Positions 1-7,601 of a stretch of 32,906 nt of DNA are shown here, piece after piece. Every line of letters starts with the position of its first letter. The stretch's first letter is position 1. This DNA is from Candidatus Auribacterota bacterium. GTDB taxonomy: Bacteria > Auribacterota > JAFGBW01 > JAFGJP01. The translations under genes were made by a program, and so were the position numbers. The stretch is from the NCBI GenBank assembly GCA_023144635.1, contig JAGLFH010000028.1, forward strand, positions 1 through 32,906, written 5' to 3'. The notes beneath the pieces are model-generated. The model saw nothing but the letters and a program-made list of their open reading frames with translations, was not told the DNA's origin and did no database searches.

Positions 1-380
1 TTAATTTTATTTTTTTTTGCAAAATTTATAAGTGCATTTACAACATCTTCTGCATTTTCACTCATCGGAAATATTCTTCCGCCTCTCTCATTAATAGTAT
101 TTATTCCTAAATCACTCATAAAATGTATTAGGTCGTGAGAAAAAAAACATGAAAAAGCAGACCTTAAAAAACGTCCATGTTTTCCAAAATGTGAAATAAA
201 CTCTTCAAGTGGTGCTATGTTTGTAAGATTACAGCGTCCTTTTCCTGTAATACGGAGCTTACGTGCAGGACGGTTCATCTTTTCAAGCAAGATAACGTTT
301 GAACCTCTTTTTGAAGCCTCAATTCCTGCGATAAGTCCTGCAGGACCTCCTCCCACTATAATGACATTTTTTTTCTTCAT
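1..380 (-). CDS. HI0933/BaiN-type FAD-dependent oxidoreductase, N-terminal part only
   Basis: This reading frame starts at the ATG at 380 and runs off the left edge, giving about 126 residues. The start shows a Rossmann dinucleotide-binding motif (VIIVGGGPAGLIAG, residues 6-19) and an acidic strand end (LLEK, about 31-34). It is followed by RKLRITGKGRCNLTN (about 40-54), the signature of the HI0933/YhiN/BaiN flavoprotein family. Family members are FAD-binding soluble proteins; BaiN has been linked to bile-acid dehydroxylation, but most are of unknown substrate, and no specific reaction can be claimed here. No clear Shine-Dalgarno is visible. The downstream two thirds are outside the window. 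Confidence 0.9.
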   Translation of the reverse strand, partial: MKKKNVIIVGGGPAGLIAGIEASKRGSNVILLEKMNRPARKLRITGKGRCNLTNIAPLEEFISHFGKHGRFLRSAFSCFFSHDLIHFMSDLGINTINERGGRIFPMSENAEDVVNALINFAKKNKI

Positions 381-432
381 AATTATAATTTTATAAAATT
401 AGGCCCGCCTTAATCGGGAACTTTTTAATTTT

Positions 433-461
433 GCCACAGAGACACAAAGAGCACAGAGAAA
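433..461. repeat. CCACAGAGA-type intergenic repeat (family A)
   Basis: The stretch begins GCCACAGAGACACAAAGAGC and continues as a CACAGAG-rich run. It is one of several related CCACAGA/CTGTGG tracts in the window (1991-2021, 14258-14292, and weaker ones at 4661-4690 and 13787-13845). It lies in the gap between the flavoprotein and the methyltransferase and codes for nothing convincing. Confidence 0.6.
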
Positions 462-485
462 AGTTTAAAACATAAATAATACCTT

Positions 486-1118
486 TTAGTTTTTTCTGAA
501 AATACATATATTTCTTTCATCTGTCTTTAAGATCTTTAAATTTAAAATACCGGCAATTTTTTGAAAAGTTTCCATTGTATAAAAAGAAATATGCGTAGGA
601 TCTCTTTTATACCACCACTTTTTAAAAAGATAGGTATCCTCCGGGTGAAATAATGTCATAACAGCAAGTAAACCATTTTCATTTAAACGGCCTACCAATT
701 CCTTAAGAACTCTTAAGGGATCTAAAATGTGTTCCAGCACTTCTGTCGCAGTTATAAGATCATAAATATTATTTTTATATGTTTTTATCGGAGCAAAATA
801 AATATCATAAATATCAACTAAAAAACATTTTTTACTTAAAAGCTCGGCAAGCACAGGACCGGGACCGCATCCAAAATCAAGAGCTCTTTTCTTTGTGGAA
901 GCAAAAGGCAAAATATAATTATCTATAAAATTATTAAACATCTTCACATAGCCTTCATTTTCTATTGTATTATTATGCTGCTCATACCTGTACTTTTCCT
1001 CTTCAGGTGTAATTATGTGTTTTTCATCAATAAATATATAGTGACAGTTCTTACAAAAATAATATGACTTATCATCTTCTATGAGAAAGGTATCATGTGT
1101 ACAGATTTTACAATTCAT
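486..1118 (-). CDS. Class I SAM-dependent methyltransferase with N-terminal zinc ribbon
   Basis: The 210-residue protein begins with a small CxxC...CxxC ribbon (C3, C6, C22, C25) that probably binds zinc. The SAM-binding glycine motif LDFGCGPG is at about residues 80-87, and a second methyltransferase motif (TATEVLEHILDP, about 123-134) follows. The PTHISFYT segment near residue 175 is typical of Methyltransf_23-like enzymes that modify small molecules or sugars. The substrate is unknown. There is no good ribosome-binding site before the ATG. The gene stands alone, 112 bases downstream of the DUF4870 gene. Confidence 0.85.
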   Translation of the reverse strand: MNCKICTHDTFLIEDDKSYYFCKNCHYIFIDEKHIITPEEEKYRYEQHNNTIENEGYVKMFNNFIDNYILPFASTKKRALDFGCGPGPVLAELLSKKCFLVDIYDIYFAPIKTYKNNIYDLITATEVLEHILDPLRVLKELVGRLNENGLLAVMTLFHPEDTYLFKKWWYKRDPTHISFYTMETFQKIAGILNLKILKTDERNICIFRKN

Positions 1119-1230
1119 AATTTAATCATAATTTTTTAGAGCTGTTGGTGCGATGCTAAAAGATACAGGTAAGCATAAATAATATCAGCTTTATTCTATC
1201 GATTTTTCACAATATAGTTTTTTAAATAAA

Positions 1231-1584
1231 TTACTTAATAAACCTTATTGTAATCGGATAACTATACTGTTCGCCATTATTTGTCTTTACAGCTGCTATT
1301 ATAACAAGAATGATCTCTGCAAGAACTAATCCAAAAAGCAAAGGGATCCCTATAATGATAAAGCAAAGTAAAAATGCAACAATAAGATATATACTCATGG
1401 ATATTTGAAAATTAAGGGATTCCTTACCCTGCTCATCTATCAAAGGAGACTCATTCTTTTTTACAAGCCATATGATCAGAGGACCTAAAATATGACCAAA
1501 AGGTATACCAATCAAAAAACTAAGGGCGCTTAAATGACAAAACATTCCCCAAAGACGTTCATTTTTTTCTTTTTCATCTAACAT
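1231..1584 (-). CDS. DUF4870 (Tic20-like) small membrane protein
   Basis: The protein has 117 residues and three hydrophobic segments (about 17-41, 60-80 and 82-100). The pattern is characteristic of DUF4870: a WGMFCHLSAL start, a GPLIIWLVKK loop, DEQGKESLNFQIS before the second helix, and a short C-terminal beta stretch. The family's role is unknown; it is a widespread inner-membrane protein. A purine-rich site (GGAAGAG) precedes the ATG. It begins 15 bases after the 1600-1905 gene stops, so the two are probably one transcript. Confidence 0.88.
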   Translation of the reverse strand: MLDEKEKNERLWGMFCHLSALSFLIGIPFGHILGPLIIWLVKKNESPLIDEQGKESLNFQISMSIYLIVAFLLCFIIIGIPLLFGLVLAEIILVIIAAVKTNNGEQYSYPITIRFIK

Positions 1585-1599
1585 TTTTCTCTTCCTTTT

Positions 1600-1905
1600 T
1601 TATTGTTTATGTTCATTCTGTTTTTCAGATACGTTTAATAAAAGTTTAAGTTCAGATTCATTTCCATTACTAAATTCTATTCCGGCATGACTGTGAAAGG
1701 GAGATCCTTTTTTCACATTTGAAAGAGCATGAAAATAACGCGATAAATATTCATACCCTTCATTATTTGCATCTATCTTTATCGTTCCTTCGCAGGTTTC
1801 AAACCTATACCATGGATCGCTCAGTCCCTCACATACATTTGTTAGATCTATTGTATCAAAACCATCTTTTGTAATGTTAACATTTAAATGTATTTTATTT
1901 TTCAT
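1600..1905 (-). CDS. Conserved hypothetical protein, 101 aa
   Basis: I do not recognise the family. The protein is soluble with no signal peptide or membrane helix. It is predicted to be beta-rich at the N terminus (KIHLNVNITKDGFDTIDLTNV) with a central segment WYRFETCEGTIKID and a helix around residues 52-64. Its stop is 15 bases ahead of the DUF4870 start, which implies co-transcription. The ribosome-binding site is weak. Length and codon use fit the neighbouring genes, so I treat it as real. Confidence 0.65.
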   Translation of the reverse strand: MKNKIHLNVNITKDGFDTIDLTNVCEGLSDPWYRFETCEGTIKIDANNEGYEYLSRYFHALSNVKKGSPFHSHAGIEFSNGNESELKLLLNVSEKQNEHKQ

Positions 1906-2043
1906 TCTTATATGATTTTAATAGTATTCTTTTAAGTAAACAATAAAATAAATTTGTGATCATGGTGTGCTCCGCACAATATAGTAAGATTAGCCACAGA
2001 TACACACAGATAAACACAAATAAAAATAAAATAGTAAAACATA

Positions 2044-2083
2044 CGTCATTCCTGTGTAAACAGGAATCCATGTAAAGATAAAA
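2044..2083. repeat. ATTCCTGT-GTAA-ACAGGAAT hairpin repeat (family B, copy 1)
   Basis: An 8-bp perfect stem (2048-2055 with 2060-2067) encloses a GTAA loop and is flanked by GTC and CCATGTAAAG. The whole 40-bp segment is repeated exactly in inverted orientation at 14067-14106. The layout resembles the neisserial dRS3 repeat (ATTCC...GGAAT), a comparison of form only. Confidence 0.8.
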
Positions 2084-2086
2084 AGG

Positions 2087-2118
2087 TTGTAGGGGCGGTT
2101 CATGAACCGCCCTTTTAT
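2087..2118. repeat. GTAGGGGC palindromic repeat (family C, copy 1)
   Basis: The flank TGTAGG leads into the perfect palindrome GGGCGGTTCATGAACCGCCC (2093-2112), then a T-rich end. It shares its flanks with the copies at 10173-10205 and 13909-13938, while the palindrome core differs from them. Confidence 0.8.
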
Positions 2119-2130
2119 ACCTTCTTCATT

Positions 2131-2165
2131 TTACAATGGGCAGGGACAAGCCTCCCCCTACAACC
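2131..2165. repeat. GTAGGGGC repeat, reversed orientation, decayed copy (family C)
   Basis: It has the layout TTACA - GGGCAGG - GACAAG - CCTCCCC - CTACAAC, matching the better preserved copies at 10318-10351, 10363-10397 and 14034-14066. The stem here is imperfect. Confidence 0.65.
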
Positions 2166-2324
2166 TTTTTTTATTTGTCTACATTCGTGGCTAATTATTA
2201 CAACAATCAGCGAAGCGTTCCTTGAACCAGTTAACATTTTAACAAGTCAACCAATTAACTATTAATCCCTCCGTGTTTTTCCGTGGTTAATTATATAAAT
2301 ATCGCCGAAGGCTCCTATTTTTTG

Positions 2325-3143
2325 TTATTTGGTGTTTCCAACGCTTGTATTGGTATACGTATTAATCCGGTTTTTCCAGCCTTTGAGCCAACGTTTTTCG
2401 CCTCTCTTTACCGGAGAATTTTCAACTCTTCTTATCAGGATTCTTTCTGCAGTGACGGCAAATTCCTTTATAGGATCTATTTTAACCTTTTCCTCATCCA
2501 TTTCTTCTAAAACTTGCTTAAGCCCCCACCCTTTTCCTTTATAACGCTCACTGGGTAAGATACCCCTTCCTTTAAAATTAATATAATCAGCAAGCACATA
2601 TAATCCATCTGGAAAAGCAGCTACAGCATAATAATTATTTTTCACCTTTTCACGTAACTCACAAGTTGTATTCTCTAAAATCAGTGTTAAAGATGAATCT
2701 AATCGATGTATAATAAACAATGCTTGAATATCCATAGTCCTGAATAAAAAAGCTCTTAGCTCCTTCATCTCATTACTATCAATATTTCCCATAAACTCTT
2801 CACGTGTAGCCCATGGACAGTTTAAGTCAACCATATTTCTTATAAATAAAGGTAGTTCTGCTCCTTTTTTCTTCATATGTGATATAAGCTCAACAAAACT
2901 TTCTTTAAAAGGACCTTCTTTATTTTCCGGATACCATATAAAATGACCAATACCAAGTGATGCAAAGTCTTCCCCCTTATTCCATGAGGTAAGCATAGCT
3001 ATTTTTTCTGCACACTCATTTTTGAATATTCTGTTTCCTATTTCTTTTATTTCAGGATCCGTTAGATCAACATCCATGGAAAAACAGTTTGAGGAATATG
3101 TTAGGATAGCAATTATTAATACAATTAAAATGTTTCTGTTCAC
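2325..3143 (-). CDS. Exported protein with lysozyme-like GIGH motif
   Basis: The 272-residue protein has an N-terminal signal peptide (hydrophobic 5-16, likely cleavage near residue 22). A NE motif at residues 42-43 is followed at 62-72 by SLGIGHFIWYP. Conserved-looking segments further on are CPWATREEF, LADYINFKGRG, GWGLKQVLEEM and the C-terminal RWLKGWKNRINTY. I recognise this as a conserved family of unknown function in Gram-negatives. The Glu followed by GIGH resembles GH24 lysozymes, so a murein-cleaving or related lysozyme-fold role is a guess. The start is GTG with no visible ribosome-binding site. It is the last gene of a four-gene cluster. Confidence 0.78.
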   Translation of the reverse strand: MNRNILIVLIIAILTYSSNCFSMDVDLTDPEIKEIGNRIFKNECAEKIAMLTSWNKGEDFASLGIGHFIWYPENKEGPFKESFVELISHMKKKGAELPLFIRNMVDLNCPWATREEFMGNIDSNEMKELRAFLFRTMDIQALFIIHRLDSSLTLILENTTCELREKVKNNYYAVAAFPDGLYVLADYINFKGRGILPSERYKGKGWGLKQVLEEMDEEKVKIDPIKEFAVTAERILIRRVENSPVKRGEKRWLKGWKNRINTYTNTSVGNTK

Positions 3144-3178
3144 AATAGATTTATTTTATAAAACATTATTTATAATTT

Positions 3179-3568
3179 TTATTTGTTAAGTCTCTTTTCA
3201 ATTCTTTCTATCAACATATCCGGACGTATGGGTTTGTTTATATAATCATCACAACCCTTTTTAAAAGCATCAAAAAATGGTTCCCTGTGCGCTGTGACCA
3301 TTATAATCTGTATTTCTTTTCCTACTTTTACACCTGCAGTTTTTTCCTCTTCTCTTATCTTTTGCAACACCTGCATACCGTCAACATCCGGCATCTGAAT
3401 ATCAAGGAGAATAAGATCATAAGGCTTATTATCTTTAATAGATATATTATAAGCCTCGAGTGCCTCTTCTCCATTAGCTGCAACATCACATATCGCGCGT
3501 CCTTCTAAAATCTTAAGAATTAATTTCCTGTTTGAAAAATTATCGTCGACAACAAGTATTTTCCACAT
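3179..3568 (-). CDS. Single-domain response regulator (receiver only)
   Basis: The protein consists of 129 residues of receiver domain and nothing else. The acidic pair is D8-D9, the phosphoacceptor is D56 in LILLDIQMPD, the switch threonine is T92 and the conserved lysine is K112 in NKP. I chose the ATG at 3568 because AAGGGG lies just ahead of it. The longer frame from 3661 would overlap the upstream gene and add residues outside the receiver fold. With no output domain it probably acts by protein contact or phosphotransfer. Its partner kinase is unknown; the hybrid kinase at 10.5-13.6 kb is a distant candidate. Confidence 0.9.
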   Translation of the reverse strand: MWKILVVDDNFSNRKLILKILEGRAICDVAANGEEALEAYNISIKDNKPYDLILLDIQMPDVDGMQVLQKIREEEKTAGVKVGKEIQIIMVTAHREPFFDAFKKGCDDYINKPIRPDMLIERIEKRLNK

Positions 3569-3593
3569 ATTTACCCCTTTTGAATAATTATAT

Positions 3594-3998
3594 TCAATAA
3601 GAAACTTTATTTTTAACTGATAATATCCAATTAAATCCGTCTTTTTTACAGTATAACTCAAATAAATAAGAACAATCTATAATATTTATCTGGTTTTCAT
3701 CAAAAAGAAGTGCCGGGCTATGTACAGCAAAAACAATTTCTTTATTAGGCTTAATATAATCATTTTCATTGTTAACTGAATCTATATGAACCGTCACACC
3801 AAAACGAGGATCATTTCCCGCAATAAATATTTCAAGCGTTCGCTCACCAAGTACTTCTATATTTTTAACGGTTCCATTAAAATTTATCTTTATATTATCT
3901 TTTGCTGGATCTTTATCTGCAAATAATATAAATGAGTAAATAAACATCAACAAAAACACGCTTATTAAAACTACTTTTTTTATATTTTTATTTTTCAT
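3594..3998 (-). CDS. Exported hypothetical protein, 134 aa
   Basis: A basic N terminus (MKNKNIKK) and a hydrophobic core at residues 9-26 form a signal peptide or single membrane anchor. The rest is predominantly beta: KINFNGTVKNIEVLGERTL followed by FGVTVHIDSV, with two cysteines near the C terminus (SYLFELYC region). I do not recognise a family. The ATG lies 3 bases after the stop of the 4002-4457 gene with no ribosome-binding site of its own, so it is probably translated by coupling to that gene. Confidence 0.65.
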   Translation of the reverse strand: MKNKNIKKVVLISVFLLMFIYSFILFADKDPAKDNIKINFNGTVKNIEVLGERTLEIFIAGNDPRFGVTVHIDSVNNENDYIKPNKEIVFAVHSPALLFDENQINIIDCSYLFELYCKKDGFNWILSVKNKVSY

Positions 3999-4001
3999 TA
4001 T

Positions 4002-4457
4002 TTACATTTCAAATTTATATAAGCTAAATGCCCATGAAGATATTTTACTATTACCTTTAAATGAACACCCTCTACTCTTATAGACCGAATTGCTGAGTTT
4101 TAAAAGAAACTCTACTCCTCTATAATTACCTTTTTCAGATGAATATATAGACGTTATAGTATCATCAATAATACAAAATGTACCTTCCAACATACCATAT
4201 AAAGTATCATTTGAACTCCAAGTTGAAAATTCTTTATATTCTTCAAAAGGTATTATTTCATATCTATGATTAAACTCTGTCTTCTTTTCGTTAAATAATT
4301 TAATATGACTTTCATTTATCCAGAGATTTTCCATATGTATGATCTTTACTTCACCTTGAGCAGGGATCTTATTATTTAATTCATCAAAATAAAATCCTTC
4401 TGCTCTCCAGAGCCCCTCATACATCAAAAAAGTGTGTTCAGTATTTATTTTTGTCAT
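4002..4457 (-). CDS. Hypothetical protein, 151 aa, beta-rich
   Basis: This soluble protein has no signal peptide. Alternating hydrophobic strands and aromatic residues (YEGLWRAEGFYFDELN near the start, YGMLEGTFCIIDD in the middle, WAFSLYKFEM at the end) suggest a small beta-barrel or lipocalin-like fold. That is an impression from pattern only. GGAG stands 5 bases before the ATG. It heads a tight cluster with the exported protein at 3594-3998, the receiver protein and the GIGH protein. No motif gives a reaction. Confidence 0.65.
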   Translation of the reverse strand: MTKINTEHTFLMYEGLWRAEGFYFDELNNKIPAQGEVKIIHMENLWINESHIKLFNEKKTEFNHRYEIIPFEEYKEFSTWSSNDTLYGMLEGTFCIIDDTITSIYSSEKGNYRGVEFLLKLSNSVYKSRGCSFKGNSKISSWAFSLYKFEM

Positions 4458-4694
4458 AAAAACTCCAGACTAAAGAAAAAACCTTTTCTTACTTTTACGT
4501 GGTTTGCCTGTTGGAATTTATCCCGTACTTGATACGGGAGAGGGATGACAACATATAAGTTTTTCATACGGTCCGTTCGGGGAACGCCCCCTATCTAAGA
4601 TCCGCCAGCGCTTTGTGGAGGACTATGTTTTTCTCTTATTTCTCCCTCTGTAGCTTTTCTTCTCACTCTGTGTCTTCGCGCCTTTGTGACAGCT
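4458..4694. repeat. Intergenic repeat mosaic between glnS and the 4-gene cluster
   Basis: A family B-like hairpin (TCCCGTA-CTTGA-TACGGGA, 4521-4539) is followed by GGGATGACAAC, the same tail as after the hairpin at 13983-13999. A TCCGCCA...TGGAGGA imperfect hairpin (about 4602-4623) matches GTCCGCCGAAAGGAGGAC at 14227-14244. A CTCTGTGTC...TTTGTGAC fragment of family A is at 4661-4690. No typical terminator with a U-run follows glnS. Confidence 0.6.
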
Positions 4695-6383
4695 TTATTG
4701 TTTCTTTGCTTTTGCTATCTTAGACCATGAATCACGAAGTGAAACTGTTCTATTGAAAACAAGGTTTTCAGATGTTGAATCAATTGAATCAACACAAAAA
4801 TAGCCCTGTCTTAAAAACTGATAAGGAACATCTTTTTTAGCTTCTTTGATACTCGGTTCAGCGATTGCATCATTAAGTACTTTAAGGGAATCTGGATTTA
4901 ATAACGAAATAAAGTCCTTATCGTCTCCGCTTTTATCAAGTAAAAGATGATCATAAAGTCGAACTTCAGTCAAAACCCCATGGCTGGCAGATACCCAGTG
5001 TGATGTTCCTCTAACCTTTCTTCCATCATTTGACCATCCACCACGCGTATCAGGATCATATGTGCAATGAAGCTCTATTATCTCACCCGTTTTTTCATCT
5101 TTCACAACACTTTCACATTTAATATAATATGCATGCTTCAGGCGTATTTCCCGCCCTGGTGCAAGACGAAAGAATTTCTTTGGAGGGTCTTCCATAAAGT
5201 CATCCTTTTCAATATATATGATCTTTGAAAACGGTACTTTTCTCTTACCCATGGAAGGATCCTCAGGATTATTATCAGCTTCAAATTCCTCTACCTTGTC
5301 TTCAGGATAATTATCAATTATCACTTTTAATGGTTTCAATACAACCATGACTCTCTGAGCTTTTTTATTTAGATCTTCACGTATACAATGTTCCAGAAGA
5401 GCAATATTAACCTCGCTATCAGCTTTAGCAACACCTATGCGTTCACAAAAATCCCTTATAGCTACTGGAGTAAATCCACGCCTTCTAAGACCTGCAAGTG
5501 TTGGCATACGGGGATCATCCCAGCTGCTTACATACTTTTCTTCCACAAGCTGAAGAAGCTTTCTTTTACTCATAATAGTATTGGTAAGATTAAGCCTCGC
5601 AAATTCTATCTGCTGCGGATGACATTTTACTTTTAACTCATCAAGTACCCAATCATAAAGAGGCCTGTTATTTTCAAATTCCAGCGTACATATTGAATGT
5701 GTAATATTTTCTATAGAATCAGAAAGACAATGAGTAAAATCATACATTGGGTAAATACACCATTTATTAAGTGTCCTATGATGTGTTACTCTTCTTATCC
5801 TGTAAAGAGTAGGATCGCGCATAGTAAGATTTGGAGAAGACATATCTATTTTTGCCCGTAAGACATGTGTGCCGTCTTCAAACTCACCAACACGCATTTT
5901 TTCAAAAAGTTCAAGGTTTTCTTCAATTGTGCGGCTCCTGTACGGGCTATTTTTACCGGGTAGCTTAAGTGTTCCACGAAACTCTCTTATCTCTTCACCG
6001 CTAAGACTACACACATATGCTTTTCCTGACTTTATTAAAGCTATAGCATACTCATAAAGCTTATCAAAATAATCTGATGAATAATAAAGATGCTTACCCC
6101 AGTCAAAACCAAGCCATTTAACATCATTTTTAATAGACTCTACATATTCAATATCTTCTTTACATGGATTTGTATCATCAAATCGTAAATGGCACTCTCC
6201 ATTATTATCTTTTGCAAGTCCAAAATTAAGACAAATAGACTTTGCGTGTCCTATATGTAAGTACCCGTTGGGTTCAGGAGGAAATCTTGTTATTACTTCA
6301 CCATTATTTTTGTTTTTTTTCAGATCCTCTGAAATTATTTGACGTATAAAATTCCCAGTTGATGATGTTTCATTATCAGTCAT
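4695..6383 (-). CDS. glnS: Glutaminyl-tRNA synthetase
   Basis: This class I synthetase joins glutamine to tRNA-Gln in the cytoplasm. Its 562 residues are the usual length. [14 protein letters not shown] (36-49) holds the HIGH motif, and MSKRKLL near residue 270 is the KMSKS-type loop. The N terminus (NFIRQII-ED) matches the family, and the C-terminal anticodon-binding beta barrels are present. I start at the ATG at 6383. A TTG nine bases upstream (6392) sits closer to the AAGGAG site and is a possible alternative. Direct glutaminylation suggests this organism need not use the transamidation route for Gln-tRNA, although that cannot be excluded. Confidence 0.97.
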   Translation of the reverse strand: MTDNETSSTGNFIRQIISEDLKKNKNNGEVITRFPPEPNGYLHIGHAKSICLNFGLAKDNNGECHLRFDDTNPCKEDIEYVESIKNDVKWLGFDWGKHLYYSSDYFDKLYEYAIALIKSGKAYVCSLSGEEIREFRGTLKLPGKNSPYRSRTIEENLELFEKMRVGEFEDGTHVLRAKIDMSSPNLTMRDPTLYRIRRVTHHRTLNKWCIYPMYDFTHCLSDSIENITHSICTLEFENNRPLYDWVLDELKVKCHPQQIEFARLNLTNTIMSKRKLLQLVEEKYVSSWDDPRMPTLAGLRRRGFTPVAIRDFCERIGVAKADSEVNIALLEHCIREDLNKKAQRVMVVLKPLKVIIDNYPEDKVEEFEADNNPEDPSMGKRKVPFSKIIYIEKDDFMEDPPKKFFRLAPGREIRLKHAYYIKCESVVKDEKTGEIIELHCTYDPDTRGGWSNDGRKVRGTSHWVSASHGVLTEVRLYDHLLLDKSGDDKDFISLLNPDSLKVLNDAIAEPSIKEAKKDVPYQFLRQGYFCVDSIDSTSENLVFNRTVSLRDSWSKIAKAKKQ

Positions 6384-6516
6384 GATTATCAAATTTCTCC
6401 TTCGTGGTAATTTTCCTATCTTTGAAATTCCTTTATATCAAGTTTTTCTTTATACTTGATTTCACGGGAAATGGCAACATTTCATTATTTTTTTAAATAT
6501 CAGAAAAGCACTTTTT

Positions 6517-6999
6517 TTACTTATGAGATTCTTCATCTTCTGCAAAAAGAGAACTTGCAACCAATGCATCCATTATCCTAAGACGCCTGCTTATTTCACG
6601 GGCAAGATTCATTATAATTATTGTAAATGTTTCTAAATTCCATTTAGATATTACATAAAGGTCGCTGTTTGAAAGAGATAGCGTTTCCGTGTTTTCCAAA
6701 GCTTTTACTGTAGCAACTCTTTCTTCAACATCGATGAGCTCCATTTCCCCAAAAGTATTTCCCTTTTTAAGAACGGCTAATCTTTTTTGTGCATCATTTT
6801 CAGAAGATGGTATTTTTTTAAGTATTTCTACAGATCCATCATGTATAAAATATAAACGATCTCCGGGTTCGCCTTCTTTTATTATCTCATCTCCTTTTGC
6901 AAAATGATCTTCCTTGAATAATGTGCGGATCTTTGTTAGATCCTTATCCATTATTCCACCAAAAAGCGAATGAGATCTTAAAAATTCCAAAGTTACCAT
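6517..6999 (-). CDS. Stand-alone cyclic-nucleotide-binding domain protein
   Basis: The 160 residues form a cNMP-binding beta-roll (about 8-125) followed by a helical tail. Visible elements are FAKGDEIIKEGEPGDRLYFI, the G-S-V-E-I strand, and a phosphate-binding cassette FGEMELIDVEERVATV whose Glu and Arg fit cyclic-nucleotide binding. The helix-turn-helix of CRP/FNR regulators is absent, so it is not a classic transcription factor. The AREISRRLR segment resembles the C-helix of the family. AAGGA precedes the ATG. It lies 133 bases upstream of glnS and is probably a separate function. Confidence 0.88.
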   Translation of the reverse strand: MVTLEFLRSHSLFGGIMDKDLTKIRTLFKEDHFAKGDEIIKEGEPGDRLYFIHDGSVEILKKIPSSENDAQKRLAVLKKGNTFGEMELIDVEERVATVKALENTETLSLSNSDLYVISKWNLETFTIIIMNLAREISRRLRIMDALVASSLFAEDEESHK

Positions 7000-7080
7000 A
7001 TTTATCCTTTTCTAGTATCCAAAACTATTTTATATAAAAAACTAAATATAATACAGATAGATTATTTAAATTCTGTATCT

Positions 7081-7485
7081 TTAGTCTTTTTTGGATTCTT
7101 CTATTTTTTTAAGTGATCTTTCTATATGCTGCATTTTTTTTGTCATATCGTTTACTCTATACTCAATTGAACTAAGTATCCAAAATTGAAAGTGTTCTAT
7201 TTTCCCCTGTTTGTGGATCATCCAAATTATTTTTACAGAAACCAACAAAAGTCCAATCTCTACCGAAAAAAGCGGAGGCAATGGAATATCCATACCAAGA
7301 AGATGGCGCATTGTATCCATTAAAAAAAGTATAACTATAAAAATAATAAAACATATATTTATGACTCTATCTCTTTTAGCTGATGCAGCGCCGCCGATAC
7401 GACCAATAACATTTCGTATTTTTTCTTTTTCTTTCTGATACTGCAGAAGTTCTTCCTGTAAGGATACTGTGTTTTGGTCTTCCAT
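7081..7485 (-). CDS. Small coiled-coil membrane protein, hypothetical
   Basis: The 134 residues run as a charged helix (8-28, QEELLQYQKEKEKIRNVIG), a glycine/alanine turn, two membrane helices (about 44-60 and 72-90), then a second amphipathic helix (about 105-134, MTKKMQHIERSLKKIEES). I believe it belongs to a conserved family of unknown function (the HFQFWILSSIEYRVN stretch looks conserved), but I cannot name it. GGAGG precedes the ATG. The repeat pair at 7542-7587 separates it from the zinc-ribbon membrane protein. Confidence 0.72.
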   Translation of the reverse strand: MEDQNTVSLQEELLQYQKEKEKIRNVIGRIGGAASAKRDRVINICFIIFIVILFLMDTMRHLLGMDIPLPPLFSVEIGLLLVSVKIIWMIHKQGKIEHFQFWILSSIEYRVNDMTKKMQHIERSLKKIEESKKD

Positions 7486-7541
7486 ATTAAACCTCCAAAT
7501 TTCTAATATTATTTATAAAAAAATTATTTTATTCTGTCTCT

Positions 7542-7587
7542 CATGAACCACGCAGGGTTCATGACCATAAACCCTACGTGGTTTATG
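7542..7587. repeat. Two adjacent 22-bp palindromes in opposite orientation (family E)
   Basis: The first is CATGAACC-ACGCAG-GGTTCATG (7542-7563) and the second is CATAAACC-CTACGT-GGTTTATG (7566-7587). Both have perfect 8-bp stems and 6-base loops. The loop of the second is close to the reverse complement of the first, so they are inverted copies 2 bases apart. A third copy with one stem mismatch is at 10423-10444. No U-run follows, so they are not standard terminators. Confidence 0.75.
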
Positions 7588-7601
7588 GCTGTCCTCTATC
7601 T

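Larger units (their letters stand above)
1906..2324. repeat. Intergenic repeat mosaic, 419 bp without a gene
   Basis: The gap contains, left to right: a CCACAGA tract in the orientation opposite to the 14.26 kb copy (1991-2021); an ATTCCTGT/ACAGGAAT hairpin element (2044-2083); a GTAGGGGC element with a perfect 20-bp palindrome (2087-2118); a reversed, decayed GTAGGGGC element (2131-2165); and a TTAAC-rich tract beginning GAACCAGTTAAC (2224-2265). A CCGTG/GTGGTTAATT fragment closes it (2271-2293). I see no promoter or RNA gene in it that I could defend. Confidence 0.75.

Noticed and set aside
3569-3661. N-terminal extension of the receiver protein
   Set aside because: Overlaps the upstream gene, while ATG 3568 has a good ribosome-binding site and starts exactly at the receiver fold.
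6433-6463. ATCAAGT...ACTTGAT inverted repeat downstream of the cNMP gene, as a terminator
   Set aside because: AT-rich stem with no following U-run; not convincing.
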